Shown: in pieces, positions 1 to 10,400 of the stretch
Numbering within the stretch: the stretch's first letter is position 1
How the letters are laid out: each line of letters begins with the position of its first letter
Assembly: GCA_024195265.1 (NCBI GenBank)
Contig: JAJLRJ010000010.1
Location: forward strand, 8,173,667 to 8,237,666
Direction of reading: 5' to 3'
DNA: 64,000 nucleotides
Origin: Dendrophyllia cribrosa
Lineage: Eukaryota; Cnidaria; Anthozoa; Scleractinia; Dendrophylliidae
Translations under genes and position numbers: made by a program
Notes under the pieces: model-generated
The model's input: the letters and a program-made list of their open reading frames with translations, nothing else
Told to the model about the DNA's origin: nothing
Database searches by the model: none

Positions 1-816
1 CAAAATTTGTCTGGGTAGCCTCGGTTCGTGTGGTTGCACTGTAAAAATTCTACAATGTAGATACATTTTGTTTGACTTTGTACATGTAGGATTTATGTTA
101 TCGTGTCCCCAATAATCTCTTCTTGTAGCTAAATACATTGACACTTCAATAACGTCATGGATGAGTCAATTCCTGCAGTGCCCATCCCCCCCCCCCCCCC
201 CCCCCCCCGGGCCATTTACACATGTTGCTATCTCGGGGGTGGGGGATGAGTAAATCTAGCTTGGCCTGGGCGGGGGTTTCAACAAGTTTTGTTGTATCTG
301 GCTGTCAGGGATAGTTTAGGCGGCTGTGGGATATTTCCTTGAAATTTAGAGGCTCTGAAAATACAATTTCCAGCATTCTGGGCATCAAATTGAATGATGT
401 TTATGACCATTATCATCATCGTCATCACTGGATTCCCATACAGACGCTGTATTTGGCGGCATGTTTGCCCTGATTACCCATGATCCTCCAAACAAGCATG
501 ACGTCCTCTATTTTATAGAGCTGTAGATGAAATTCTACACCTCACAAAACACATTCCCTGAACCATACTGCATTTCAATCAATTTGGTATGGCAGATTTG
601 AATTAGGTAAGGCAAAATTTTGAGATAATGATACAACATTAGAGCAAAGTCAGATTCATGTGCTAAACTTCTCATACACCAAACTAACAATTTACCGACC
701 ATGCCTTCCTTTGATGTTGGGCTTTGATTTTTCACAAAACGACCAATTTGAAATTTCACCTTTAATAACTTAAGCTTAAGGACTTAAAAGCTCTTAACTA
801 ATTAACTTAAGCTTAC
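1..816. other. Intergenic or intronic stretch, no gene recognised
   Basis: I see no exon here. It holds a poly-C tract at 187-208 and A+T-rich sequence. It lies 3' of the second dynein light chain exon, so it is probably the next intron of that gene, whose remaining exons would be left of the window. Confidence 0.5.
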
Positions 817-1120
817 CTTTAAGCTTTTCTTTCACTGTATCTGAAATATGTTTACTCCAAGAAGTCGCCTCTTCTGAGCTGTATTGCTTTCCAGACAATT
901 CCTCATTCAAAACATCGTGAAGTATTGCTTTAACAGCGGCGGGCCGAAATCTAAACACAAACATTTTTAATTCATAGACTTCAAAATATCTGCAAAACTT
1001 GCCTATGGACTGATGGTTTTCAAACTGTTTGCAATGGTTTTAAGATGTGACGAAATCACAGACTTACTTGTGCTTGAAATTAGGCCGTATGTTATATGAA
1101 TTTGATAAGTCTTCAGGCAT
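817..1120 (-). CDS. DYNLT2B: Dynein light chain Tctex-type 2B-like, exons 1 and 2 (partial)
   Basis: Two exons on the minus strand encode the N-terminal part of a Tctex1-family dynein light chain, a small subunit of cytoplasmic or ciliary dynein. Exon 1 (1120 down to 1068) starts with ATG and ends AA|gtaagt. Exon 2 (950 down to 817) begins after a tttag acceptor and ends at a gtaagc donor. Joining them keeps the frame (AA+A gives Lys). The product reads RPNFKH, then FRPAAVKAIL, then YSSEEATSWSKHI, which is the usual Tctex1 start: an RPNF-type lead, then a helix, then a second helix ending DTVKEKLK. The beta-strand part of the fold is missing and should lie beyond the left edge of the window. 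The symbol is my best family match; other TCTEX1D paralogues are possible. Confidence 0.75.
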
Positions 1121-1319
1121 CTTGTGGTCTTAAATAGCTAAAATCATTTGATCGAAATTCGAAAAGATTTCTTGCCTACTTCAAATATGGCGGCGGTAGG
1201 AAGAAACGTTGTCTCCATGACAACAGAATGAAACTAGTACACAGGGCACACAGTCCCAAGAGTCCCAAGAGCTGGAAAGCCTGAACCACAGGCTCACCAT
1301 CCTCTGTTTGTATAGAGAG

Positions 1320-1507
1320 TATAGACCACTTTCATAATGGCGGCCGATTTATTTATTCTTTTATATGTATGTTAATTAGCCTTACTGGCCTCATTTTAGA
1401 GTAAAAATTCTTTTGAATTCTGCACATGTTACCGAGGCCAGTGAGGCTAATTAACATACATACAAAAGAATAAATAAATCGGCCGCCATTATGAAAGTGG
1501 TCTATTA
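1320..1507. mobile_element. MITE-like inverted repeat
   Basis: About 75-bp arms face each other. The left arm (from 1322, TAGACCACTTTCATAATGGC) is repeated in reverse complement up to 1505, with a short A+T-rich centre. There is no coding capacity. It lies just 5' of the dynein light chain gene. Confidence 0.7.
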
Positions 1508-2209
1508 GAGTAACCTCGGTCAAACGAGAGAAATTTGCAAAAGTTAAAGTTGTCATTTTCACTGTTTAAAGTTTAATATATTGCCAATACACTGTCAATT
1601 TACCAAACGTTTTGAAATTTGCTCAGGCACGAAGCGTTTTGGTCAGTTTTAAACGAAAAGAAGTTCATTATTTTGAGAAAGATGAAAAGATAGTTACATA
1701 AAGTAATTATTTTATACCTCCTTGTCCATGTTTCCACTTAATATTAAATGAAATCCCACTAAATAAAGCGAAAAACGCCTCGGACGTTTGACCGCAGTGG
1801 AGTGCGGAGTGTTGTACATCTGCAAATGGCCGTATTTTCCTCACTAAAGGCCAAATTTAGGGCTCTTAAAACAAAATCACTGCGTAGCCGTTATTTGGAA
1901 AATATCGCTTTCGCTAGTCGCAAATCGTCAAAATAAACACAGAAAACAAAGTTAGACAACATGGCAGAGCTTTTGAGAGTTTTGCAGGATTTCATTCTCC
2001 TTTAGTGTAGTACTGTATAAGGCGAAATTTCGAGGAATTTCGCGAGAGAGGAACGCGCGAAAGGGAGAGGTGGCCAACTCTCCCCTTTGCTTGTTTCCCT
2101 CGCGCGGGCGTCCTCGAAATTTCACCCTATAAAAATGTTTGCCCCATAAATAAACCGCGGCGCCTGCTATGCACGCTACCTTTAGTGAAGTTTCAGACGT
2201 TTCTGGCTT

Positions 2210-2502
2210 AGCCCTTCTTCAGTGAAATGTCGATTTTAAAAGGTTGACGGTTCTGTTCTTGTATAACACGCCATCTAAACAGTGCGCGCGCCTTCTGCGT
2301 CATGCAGAGAGTGGCCGTTTGCATTGAAATGTTCTGCGACGGGGAAACCAGGCAAGTTTTTTTCAATGCTGCGGAGGTGTTCGCCAAAGCATTCCCTAAG
2401 AGCACGCCCAGTTTCACCTATGTAAATTGCAGAGCTTTTTCTGCTTGCTAACACGCTCGCTGTCGGACGTGCCAACACATCTCCTCCGACACCAGCCTGC
2501 AA
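2210..2502 (-). pseudogene. Penelope-like retroelement GIY-YIG fragment (minus copy)
   Basis: The minus strand encodes a piece of the GIY-YIG endonuclease typical of the C-terminus of Penelope-like retroelements: AIYIGETGRALRE, then HLRSIEKN, then VAEHFNANGHS. Only the nuclease core is present, with no reverse transcriptase, and the frame breaks after the HFNxxGHS segment, so this is a dead fragment. A second copy of the same region lies head-to-head on the plus strand just to the right. Confidence 0.7.
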
Positions 2503-2680
2503 GGCCCCAAATGCACCATCGTCATTAAAGAAGCCTTCTCTTGCCAGACATCAAATCTCATTTACTGTATCTCCTGTAGTCGCTGCTCTGCAATTTACAT
2601 AGGTGAAACTGGGCGTGCTCTTAGGGAACACCTCCGCAGCATTGAAAAAAACTTGGCTGGTTTCCCCGTCGCAGAATGTT
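2481..2680 (+). pseudogene. Penelope-like retroelement GIY-YIG fragment (plus copy)
   Basis: The plus strand reads CTIVIKEAFSC, then LIYCISCSRC, then AIYIGETGRALRE, which is the Cys-containing linker and GIY-YIG start of Penelope-like elements. Relative to the minus copy at 2210-2502 it lacks 12 nt inside the nuclease helix, and it stops after FPVAE. The two copies form an inverted pair. Confidence 0.7.
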
Positions 2681-2879
2681 TGTTTACCATTTTTGCCACA
2701 TTAGCATATGCGCCTTGTTATCTTACCTACCTACAAAAAAATCAACTCTGAATATTGAAAGTCAGAGCATAGCACAATTAGCTTTCTCTGAAAATTTGAG
2801 CCCGATATACTAAATATACTTCATGCAATGCTGTATTAAAAACTTATTAGCGCTTTTGCCACCCAACAATTTTGCAGTT

Positions 2880-3060
2880 TTTGATAGCAGATATTTCCTT
2901 AAATATTGCATGAAAGAAGCTGAAAATTGCATAGATTACTAAGTTTAACAAACTCTTTCAACTTTGAAGTCAATTCGTATTTAGCATGATGCCTTCTCTA
3001 TGCAGATTCGTAAGCTAATGAAGCAAAATGTAAACAATGACGTCAGCAAAGATTCCCCTT
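2880..3060. repeat. Dispersed repeat, copy 1
   Basis: The sequence from GCTGATATTTCC through the TTTAACAAACTC and GTATTTAGCATGATG segments recurs, clearly diverged, at 27640-27810. No ORF and no clear termini were seen. The family was not identified. Confidence 0.6.
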
Positions 3061-3317
3061 TTCGGCTCTTAGGGGTAAAAATCAATGTGAGCCACACTGC
3101 AAAGCAATTTCTGGTACCTTTTTGAGGTTCCTTTCAAAATTTCTGACGATTCGTCAATTTTACATGGGAGTACCCCGGGAACCAATGTGCCCTGGAACAT
3201 TCTCTTGTTGCAAGAGCTCCTGCTTGTTGTACATGTTCCTTTTTTGACCAAATCAAAGGCTCCCAATGATATAACAAATAACTATATAAAAAAAGCCAAT
3301 GTAAATTTTACCTCATT

Positions 3318-3358
3318 GTACCTGAAGAAGGCTGGTTTGGCTAGCCGAAATATAGTAC
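3318..3358 (+). ncRNA. Hammerhead-ribozyme-like motif of a Penelope-like element
   Basis: The segment has the hammerhead core order: CTGAAGA at 3322-3328, a stem II candidate (GGCT paired with AGCC) at 3330-3346, GAAA at 3347-3350, then TATA, with GTAC on both outer sides able to pair. Penelope-like elements are known to carry minimal hammerhead ribozymes in their terminal repeats. A related copy is at 4597-4635. Self-cleavage is not shown by sequence alone. Confidence 0.5.
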
Positions 3359-3449
3359 ACCTTTAAAAATTTTACCTTCGTTGTATCGGTCTTTGCTTCA
3401 AAACTCTATTTTCACTTGTTAAACCGATCAGATCACTAGTTTGATCCAA

Positions 3450-3592
3450 CGTTAGCCTGCGAGCAAGCTCTCGGGCTTGGGTTCGGGGTTTGGGGGAGCG
3501 GAGGGCTCCTTTCCCTCCCCCACCCCCTCCCCCCTCCCCCCTCCCCCCCCTCCCCCAAACCCGAGCCTGAGCGCTTGCTCGCAGGCTAATCC
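3450..3592. mobile_element. MITE-like inverted repeat with C-rich centre
   Basis: The left end TTAGCCTGCGAGCAAGC and the right end GCTTGCTCGCAGGCTAA are inverted copies around a pyrimidine-rich centre. ORFs through it are low-complexity shadows. Confidence 0.6.
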
Positions 3593-3659
3593 AACGTACA
3601 CCAGCACGATTGTTGTCCACGGTTACTTGCTTGTTGTTGTTGTTGTTGTTGTTGAACTT

Positions 3660-3850
3660 CTCGCTTCCGATGAGCCAACTCTTGAATATGACACGTTCTG
3701 ACCTACCCCTCTCTTTGACATTTTCCTTCACCGAAACCCCAACCCCCACTACCTGTGTCCAACTCCCCAACCTCCCCGGCCTCCCTCTAACACCGTCCCC
3801 ATGGCTGGAGCAGGTTACTATATTACATATTACATATCGCGCGCTTACTA
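3660..3850. repeat. Dispersed repeat related to 18205-18365
   Basis: The pyrimidine-rich block with the segments GTCCAACTCCCCA and CCCCATGG recurs at 18205-18365. It follows the hammerhead-bearing Penelope-like segment and may belong to the same family. Confidence 0.4.
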
Positions 3851-4596
3851 TAAACAGCTGATCGAGCGCGGATCAATCGTGCACTGTGAAATTTTGTCCC
3901 ACTTATAATCCACGACAAACTAGGCTTAGGGAACCAAATATCCCGAAAAATATTTGTCAGAGAAAAAAAAAACCTCGTGTTCCGAAGAAAAGTGACAAGT
4001 TCTAGTTTGAAGGTCACGTGACCTCGCAAATTATGAAAAACAACTTCATATAAGCGGTACTTAAATGTCCTTCACATCACCACTGCTATAACTCGTTCAA
4101 CCGGCTTTACGTATCACGAGTTAAAAGTCGATATGAAGGTTTTCAGTTACACGACCTCGTTAGTGATGATGTTATTTTATGTAAACCGAATAAATACCAA
4201 CAATCAAGAAACACAGTAGCCAATTGGTACCATCACACACCTATGAAGGAAGTTATTTTGGGGGGAGGGGTTACTTTCGAGGTGGGGATGGGGGTGGGGG
4301 TGGAGGCGTTACTTTCGGAATTCAGTATGCTATTATGCAGTGCAATATCGTACAATATATGTGGCCTTATAATACATTATGCCAGTGCACCTTTTTTAAT
4401 CTCAAAAGCCAGAACTCTTGAACCTTATGGCCTTAACAACCGAGAAGAAACATATTCTATTTTATTTTATTATATTTTATTTACTAATGTCAATCTATGT
4501 CATCAGTTTTACCAAATTTACCAGTTTTTGGTCTTACATTTTTCCGTTATTGCGCAAGCTATTTGTCTGTATACCAATGTAAATTTTTCTCATTGC

Positions 4597-4635
4597 TTCC
4601 GAAGAAGGCTGGTTTGGACAGCCGAAATATAGTAC
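4597..4635 (+). ncRNA. Degenerate hammerhead-like motif, second copy
   Basis: This is the same layout as 3318-3358 but with CCGAAGA in place of CTGAAGA, a GGCTG/CAGCC stem II and GAAA at 4624-4627. The mutated core suggests an inactive copy. The following bases (to about 4745) also match the sequence after the first copy. Confidence 0.4.
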
Positions 4636-5144
4636 TAAAAAATTACGTTGTATTGGCCTCTGCTTCTACAATATATCTCCTACAGTCTTGTTTAAGCCGA
4701 TTAGATCATTAATCTGATCCATTGAACGTGCCAGCTGGATTGTCGTCCACGGTTACCTACTTGAACATTTTATCGTACATGTAAGTTTTGAGTCTGCGTC
4801 TCTAGAATTTAAAGTATGACCATTCACAGGTCTTCAACAGTACGTTTCAATGATACTTTTTGTTTTTATCGTATTTTACAAACGGGGAAATTAAATTTAG
4901 TCTTTTTTCCAGATAAATTGGGCACTTTTGAGAGGGAACACATAGACGAATTTTAGCAGCGCTTTCGTTTACTCTCTACATGAGTCACCCTTTCGTTTCG
5001 CGTTTTCAGGGCGGGAAAAGAAAATAAGACCTGGTCACACAGTTTAAAGCTATTTAATCAATATACCACATATTTCTGTGGTTTATCGGCTCAAACAAAC
5101 CACAAGGGATGTTGGAAGAACGCGAGAAGAGCTGTAACTGGCAC

Positions 5145-5569
5145 GAGGCGAAGTCCCGGGGGGGGGGTACTCCCTATAATGGGCTATACGGGGATGCTCC
5201 GCCCGAAAGGGGTACCTTTTTGAGGCTGAAGGTATATGAAAGGGTCGGGATTTCACGAGTTGAAGTATGTGAAAGGGTAGGGATTTCACGAAGAACAGGA
5301 AATGGTAGCGAAAACACGAGTTGAAGCATAAAAAAGGTAGGGAAAACTGCAATTTAAGTATTATAAAAAGCGCCTTTCAAAATATATCAAACAGACGCAC
5401 GCAAAGGTTATATGAAAGGGGTACCATTTTCAACGAAAGGTATATGAAAGGAGTACCATGTTCAATGAAAGGTATATGAAAGGGGTACCTTTTCTGTCAA
5501 AAACAGTATATGAAAGGGTAAGGGTTTGGACCTCGGGGCGGAGCATCCCCGTACAAAACTTTGTTGAGT

Positions 5570-5604
<35 letters not shown>

Positions 5605-5612
5605 GCGAAGGC
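5145..5612. mobile_element. Terminal-inverted-repeat element with internal short repeats
   Basis: The left end (G-run, then GTACTCC, then CGGGGATGCTCCGCCC) and the right end (GGGCGGAGCATCCCCGTAC, then a C-run) are inverted. Between them about ten degenerate copies of a TATATGAAAGGGGTACC-like unit occur. No protein is encoded; ORFs through the C-run are artefacts. Confidence 0.65.
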
Positions 5613-6149
5613 GAGTGATTTACAAGTTTTTCGAGTGTTATTTTAACATCCCAAGTGGCTTATTGCACCAATAAACAATAGAAATGCGTGGTATATTGCT
5701 TAATATAATAACTACATTTTCCATGTGGTTTACTGGGGATTATCTTCAGTTATTGTATAAAGCTTTATAAACAGAATAACGTGGGTTAATTCTATACAAA
5801 AGAACTCGCATACGTTTGTTTACTTATTGCTTTTCCCACTTTAGTTCCAAACTAAATATTTACAGGCTTTTTCATAGCTTTTATTTATGCCAAAACAATA
5901 GCCCATTTCCGAGATGCTCTTTGCCTCCTTTTCAAACCGAGGCCAATTGCAAAACCATTCATATGGATATAAGTTTTATTTGCACGTGAAACAAAACTCA
6001 TATCCACTTCATGTTTATCATGTTTTCCGGCTACGTACTACAGCAAATAAATATAAAAAAACTGTTCTACTGTCATTGTAAGAGTGGACCGATAATAGTT
6101 TTTGCAATCGATACCATACAGTAACGATACTATACAGTTGCGATACTTA

Positions 6150-6414
6150 GGGCCTTACATGGAGGGAGGGTGACCAGGGTAGCAGGGTCACCCTCCTAGC
6201 CGGGCTACCCTGGGAGGGCCAACTTTTCATACATTTCTTTACAAAGCTCAGTGAAGTGTTTACATGATAGACAGGGTCACCCGCCTACCCGGGTCACCCC
6301 GTCTGCTTGCCAGAGTCACCCTCCTAGGCGGGCTATCTTTTCTGCATGTAAACGGCCACCCCAGGGTCACCCTCCCTGGTACCCGGGTCACCCTCCCTCC
6401 ATGTAAACAGGCCC
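6150..6414. mobile_element. MITE-like element rich in GGTCACCCTCC repeats
   Basis: GGGCCTTACATGGAGGGAGG at the left is inverted at the right as CCTCCATGTAAACAGGCCC. Inside are several direct and inverted copies of GGGTCACCCTCC. Confidence 0.6.
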
Positions 6415-7194
6415 TCACTAATGCGTTGTGTAATTGTGCATTTTTTTGCGAAATCGATACTGGGATACTGTGACCGCAGACTCATCCCCAGGCTCTTCTC
6501 CACTTTCAAAATGACACACCATGAAATGCCGTCTTTGGAGGTTATTTCCAGTGATTGGCAGCCAATTTGTTTTACTGCAATCTGGAGCCCTGTTTCGAGT
6601 AGAACGAAGATATTTCATCATGTGTCACGCAATAAAACACTTCACGATTCTTGGAGTATTTTGTCCGCCAGGTGTTTCTCCGCTCGCTCCGCCATTTTGA
6701 AATCGAATAACTGCCCTGGGCCGAGGTTGACGCCATTTCTCAAGACTCATATTCTAACGACGTCATCGTTTGTCATCCATTTTTTCCAACTCGTCCACAC
6801 CCCTTTTGTTGTTACTTAGAGAAATGGTCAAAACTATTGTACTCGGACGACAGGACCCACCGTTCCCGATGGAATCTCGATGGTTCCCGATGGTTCTCGA
6901 TGGTTCTCGATGTTATCCCGATGGTATCCCAATGGTATCTCGACGTTGTAAAGCCCTCACGCTATCAGGAGTAAAGGGAGAAAAAAACCCTCTGTGCCGT
7001 TTTACTGGCAATGCAAGCGTCATACACAGATACTATTCAAATCTCATCTCAAATTTTTAGGTCACTACATTTTTTGTATCAGGCTCATCAGATAGATGTG
7101 TCTTGTATAGTCTCCCTACCCTCACACAAGGCGGATCCTATTCAAGCACACTTGTTATGACCAATTCCCTTACCTAAAGATCGAAGCTATTTAT

Positions 7195-7325
7195 GGTATC
7201 GAAACTCAAATATCGTGATGGTATCGAAACTCAAATATCGTGTTGGTATCGAAACTCAAATATCGTAATAGTATCAAAACTCAAATATCGTGATGGTATA
7301 GAAACAATTACTCAAATTATATAGT
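7195..7325. repeat. 25-bp tandem repeat
   Basis: About five copies of GGTATCGAAACTCAAATATC plus a short variable part stand in tandem. Confidence 0.7.
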
Positions 7326-7446
7326 GGTATCGATTTGGTATATGTATCAGCCCATCCTACAGCTATCTTCTAAATATCAAAATATGATAGGAAAAATCCC
7401 AACTGTTCAACCTTGGGGTGGCTTGGAAGATTTAGCGCAATTCTAG

Positions 7447-10400
7447 CTAGACAGTCTTCTCACTACTTTCCGTCCTGGCGCGAGGTAAGCTCACATTGGA
7501 CGCGTCCATGATAATCATGTCCATATAATCCAGATAGTCTACGTTGGTCGCGCTATTCAAATCTCTTCCATTCCTGACCTCGGGAAAGTACTGGTCCCAT
7601 TTTGTTGGGTCAGTCAATCTTCGTTCAGACAGCGGCATAACATAGGAGTTTGCTATGACTTCACCGTTTCTTTGATGGTAGTCATCTCGAGCCCTAGAAA
7701 TTACAAATTCCGATTATTACCAATATTTTTCGACAGTCATGTGAACGTATACGACCACTTTTCGAAGTTCCCGAAGATTTCCGAAGTTTGCCGAGAGTTG
7801 GCAAGGGTGACCTAATGATGTTCGAAAACGTTTACTTGTCCTACCCGTCGGGAAGTATTTGGTAAATCTTCAGGAAATGTTCGGAAACATTAACGACATC
7901 ATCTGAAAAAAAATTCGCGGATACCAGGGAAAGAAGATAATTATAAAAGGCGTTGCAAAGTGTGTTTTTTATGTTTTGTTTCTACGAAACGCTTTCGTTA
8001 GAGAAGTCCTAAAGTGCGACAATTAAAAGAAAAGTTACTAAGAGCTACTTTCCTGTGGTACTGTTTATTTTGCTGTACAAGGTGGTTCTAACTTTTGAGT
8101 CTGTGGGGGAAACACTAAATTGTGACCATTCAAATGAAAGCTACTGGGCAGTACTTTCCTTTGTTACTGTTTATTATGCTGTGCAAGGTGGTTCTAACTT
8201 TTGAGTCTGTGGATGAAATACTACAATATGACCATTCAAATGAAAGCTACTGGGCACTGATAATTTTCCTGTGGTACTGTGAAATCCTAGTCAGGTTTTT
8301 CGACAGTTTTTTTAAACGATTTTGGAACTTACCTCAATAGCTTTTTTATTCGGATGGTAACGATTGTGATCATCAGTATCACAATAAACAAGAACAGCAC
8401 AGAGAAACAGAGAAATCCTATGGCCAAATAGAGAACTGTGGAGAGAGGAAGAACATATAAGTAAAGATTGACTCCAGGAATGCAAGAGCCCATATATAGT
8501 ATTTCTTTTTCCCTCGTCTCCAGTCTTTGCTCCATGTTAAAGTGCGGTTCGCATGGTGTTATGGGACGAATTCAGAGAAAAACGTTCGCTCCTCTCCATA
8601 ATACCCCGTGCCTACAGTTTTCCTTCGCTTTGCAGACGAATTGAAACAACGCTTGGATTCAAAGTATTTTCCTCCACTGAGCCCAAGCCCCTTCCCCCAA
8701 GCTCAGTTTTGTGCCTCTTCTCTGTCATGTGTGTCAGGAAATCTGCATATAACAAGTGTTAATGCAGTTTCAATCTCGGCTGACCCATACTCTTAGAGCT
8801 TGGATAAAGCAAGCTGGTTACCCTTGTTCTTTGAGAAAACCAGGTTTACCAGACTTACCAGGTTTGTCAGGAATACTTAAGTTATACTGGGTTCCAGCTA
8901 AACTTGCTCCAAGTTGCTCATTTTGCTATTCAATTCGCTGGATAGGGATGAAACGCGCTCTAAAGGCAAGATGGCGGCTGGTTCCGCGAGCCACTTGCGT
9001 GTAGTCCAAACATTTCGCCTTAGACCACCAAAACAACTGGCTTGCGCGCAGACGCGTAAAGCAAAGGAAATAGGAGACGTTTGCGCGTCGGCCGCCAGTC
9101 CTGGCACAGAGTTGCCTCAAGAGTAAAAAAGCTCGTGGGACCGAAATCTGGAACGTTTATACTGGCCAATCCAGGGGAGGAGCACGCCCCCTCCGCTCGC
9201 CCTGATCTCGCCAAAAAGTAAAACCCGAAATTTTGTTTAACCTCTAACATTTTCATTCCTCCCCATCAACTCCCTCCTTGCGATACATACATACATAACT
9301 TTATTTAAACACGGTAAAAACATCAGTTACAAAGAAAGATAATTTTTTCCCGTGTGGGAGTACGAGGCATAAGGCGATTGATTTCGTTATTAAACTTTTT
9401 ATAAGATCTAATGGCTCTAACATTGTGTGGAAGATTATCATGATTATTCCACAAACAGTGCCCCACTGTAGCAAAAACTACGTTTTAAAAAATCTGTACG
9501 GGGCTTGGGCAGACAGAATTTGTTTTCCCTGTCTCTAAGTTCATAGTGTGTGCTGAAAGGTGTAAACAGGTGTAAACAGTTGTAAACAGGCCTTGAAGGT
9601 ACTTCGGAGTTTGATTGATTACAGTTTTAAACATCAGTTTTGCTTTGACTTTCTTCCTTCTGGCGATGGAGTCTAACAAGTCTAAAGAGCTTACGGTGGA
9701 GGCCAATAAGATAATAAAACGGGGTTGAGAGTGCGAAGAAGGAAAACACAGGGAAATGGGAGGGGGAGGCTAAAGTGGCTTCACCGCTTTTTCCTGTTCC
9801 TTCCATACAACTTACGGAGATCGGTATCATCCAAGAGTTTGTCCAGCACGTCTCCACTTGCTAGTCCTACCGGGAAGGAAAGATACTTATTAAGTAATGC
9901 TCTACATAAAAACTACGGTAAACGTCATTGTTCTGCGGCATTGGCTCTTTTCCACATAGAATATCTTTGATTTCAAGAATAAAGGGAGGAGCGGATGGTT
10001 CATAATCATATTTCAGTAAATAAAATAAAGAAAATCCATTTGCGACAAATACATTTTAGGAAATGTTCGTGCTTAACCAATCAGAGTAGCAGAAAACAAT
10101 AGCTAATAATTTTGCTTCTTTGATAAAGTTCCCCAAATACCGCCGCAATTTCTTTTAAAAAATTGCATGTTGTGCGATTGCGTCTCAAATTACTTGAAAC
10201 CTTTGAAAAATAAAACAAAATGCACCTCGAACCTTTGAGTTCCTTTGAGTCTAGGTCAATGAATCACTAGTTGTAACAATGAAAAAAGTTGACATTCCAT
10301 CGTGCATTGCCGTTAGCACTTTCCTTCTTATGCGAATCATTACTTAACTCTTTACCAGATTTTAGTATTGCTTTGAAAAGTCAAAAGACCTATTTGTATC

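Noticed and set aside
3372..3770. 132-codon minus ORF
   Set aside because: Low-complexity Gly and Asn runs from C-rich and GTT-repeat DNA inside a MITE.
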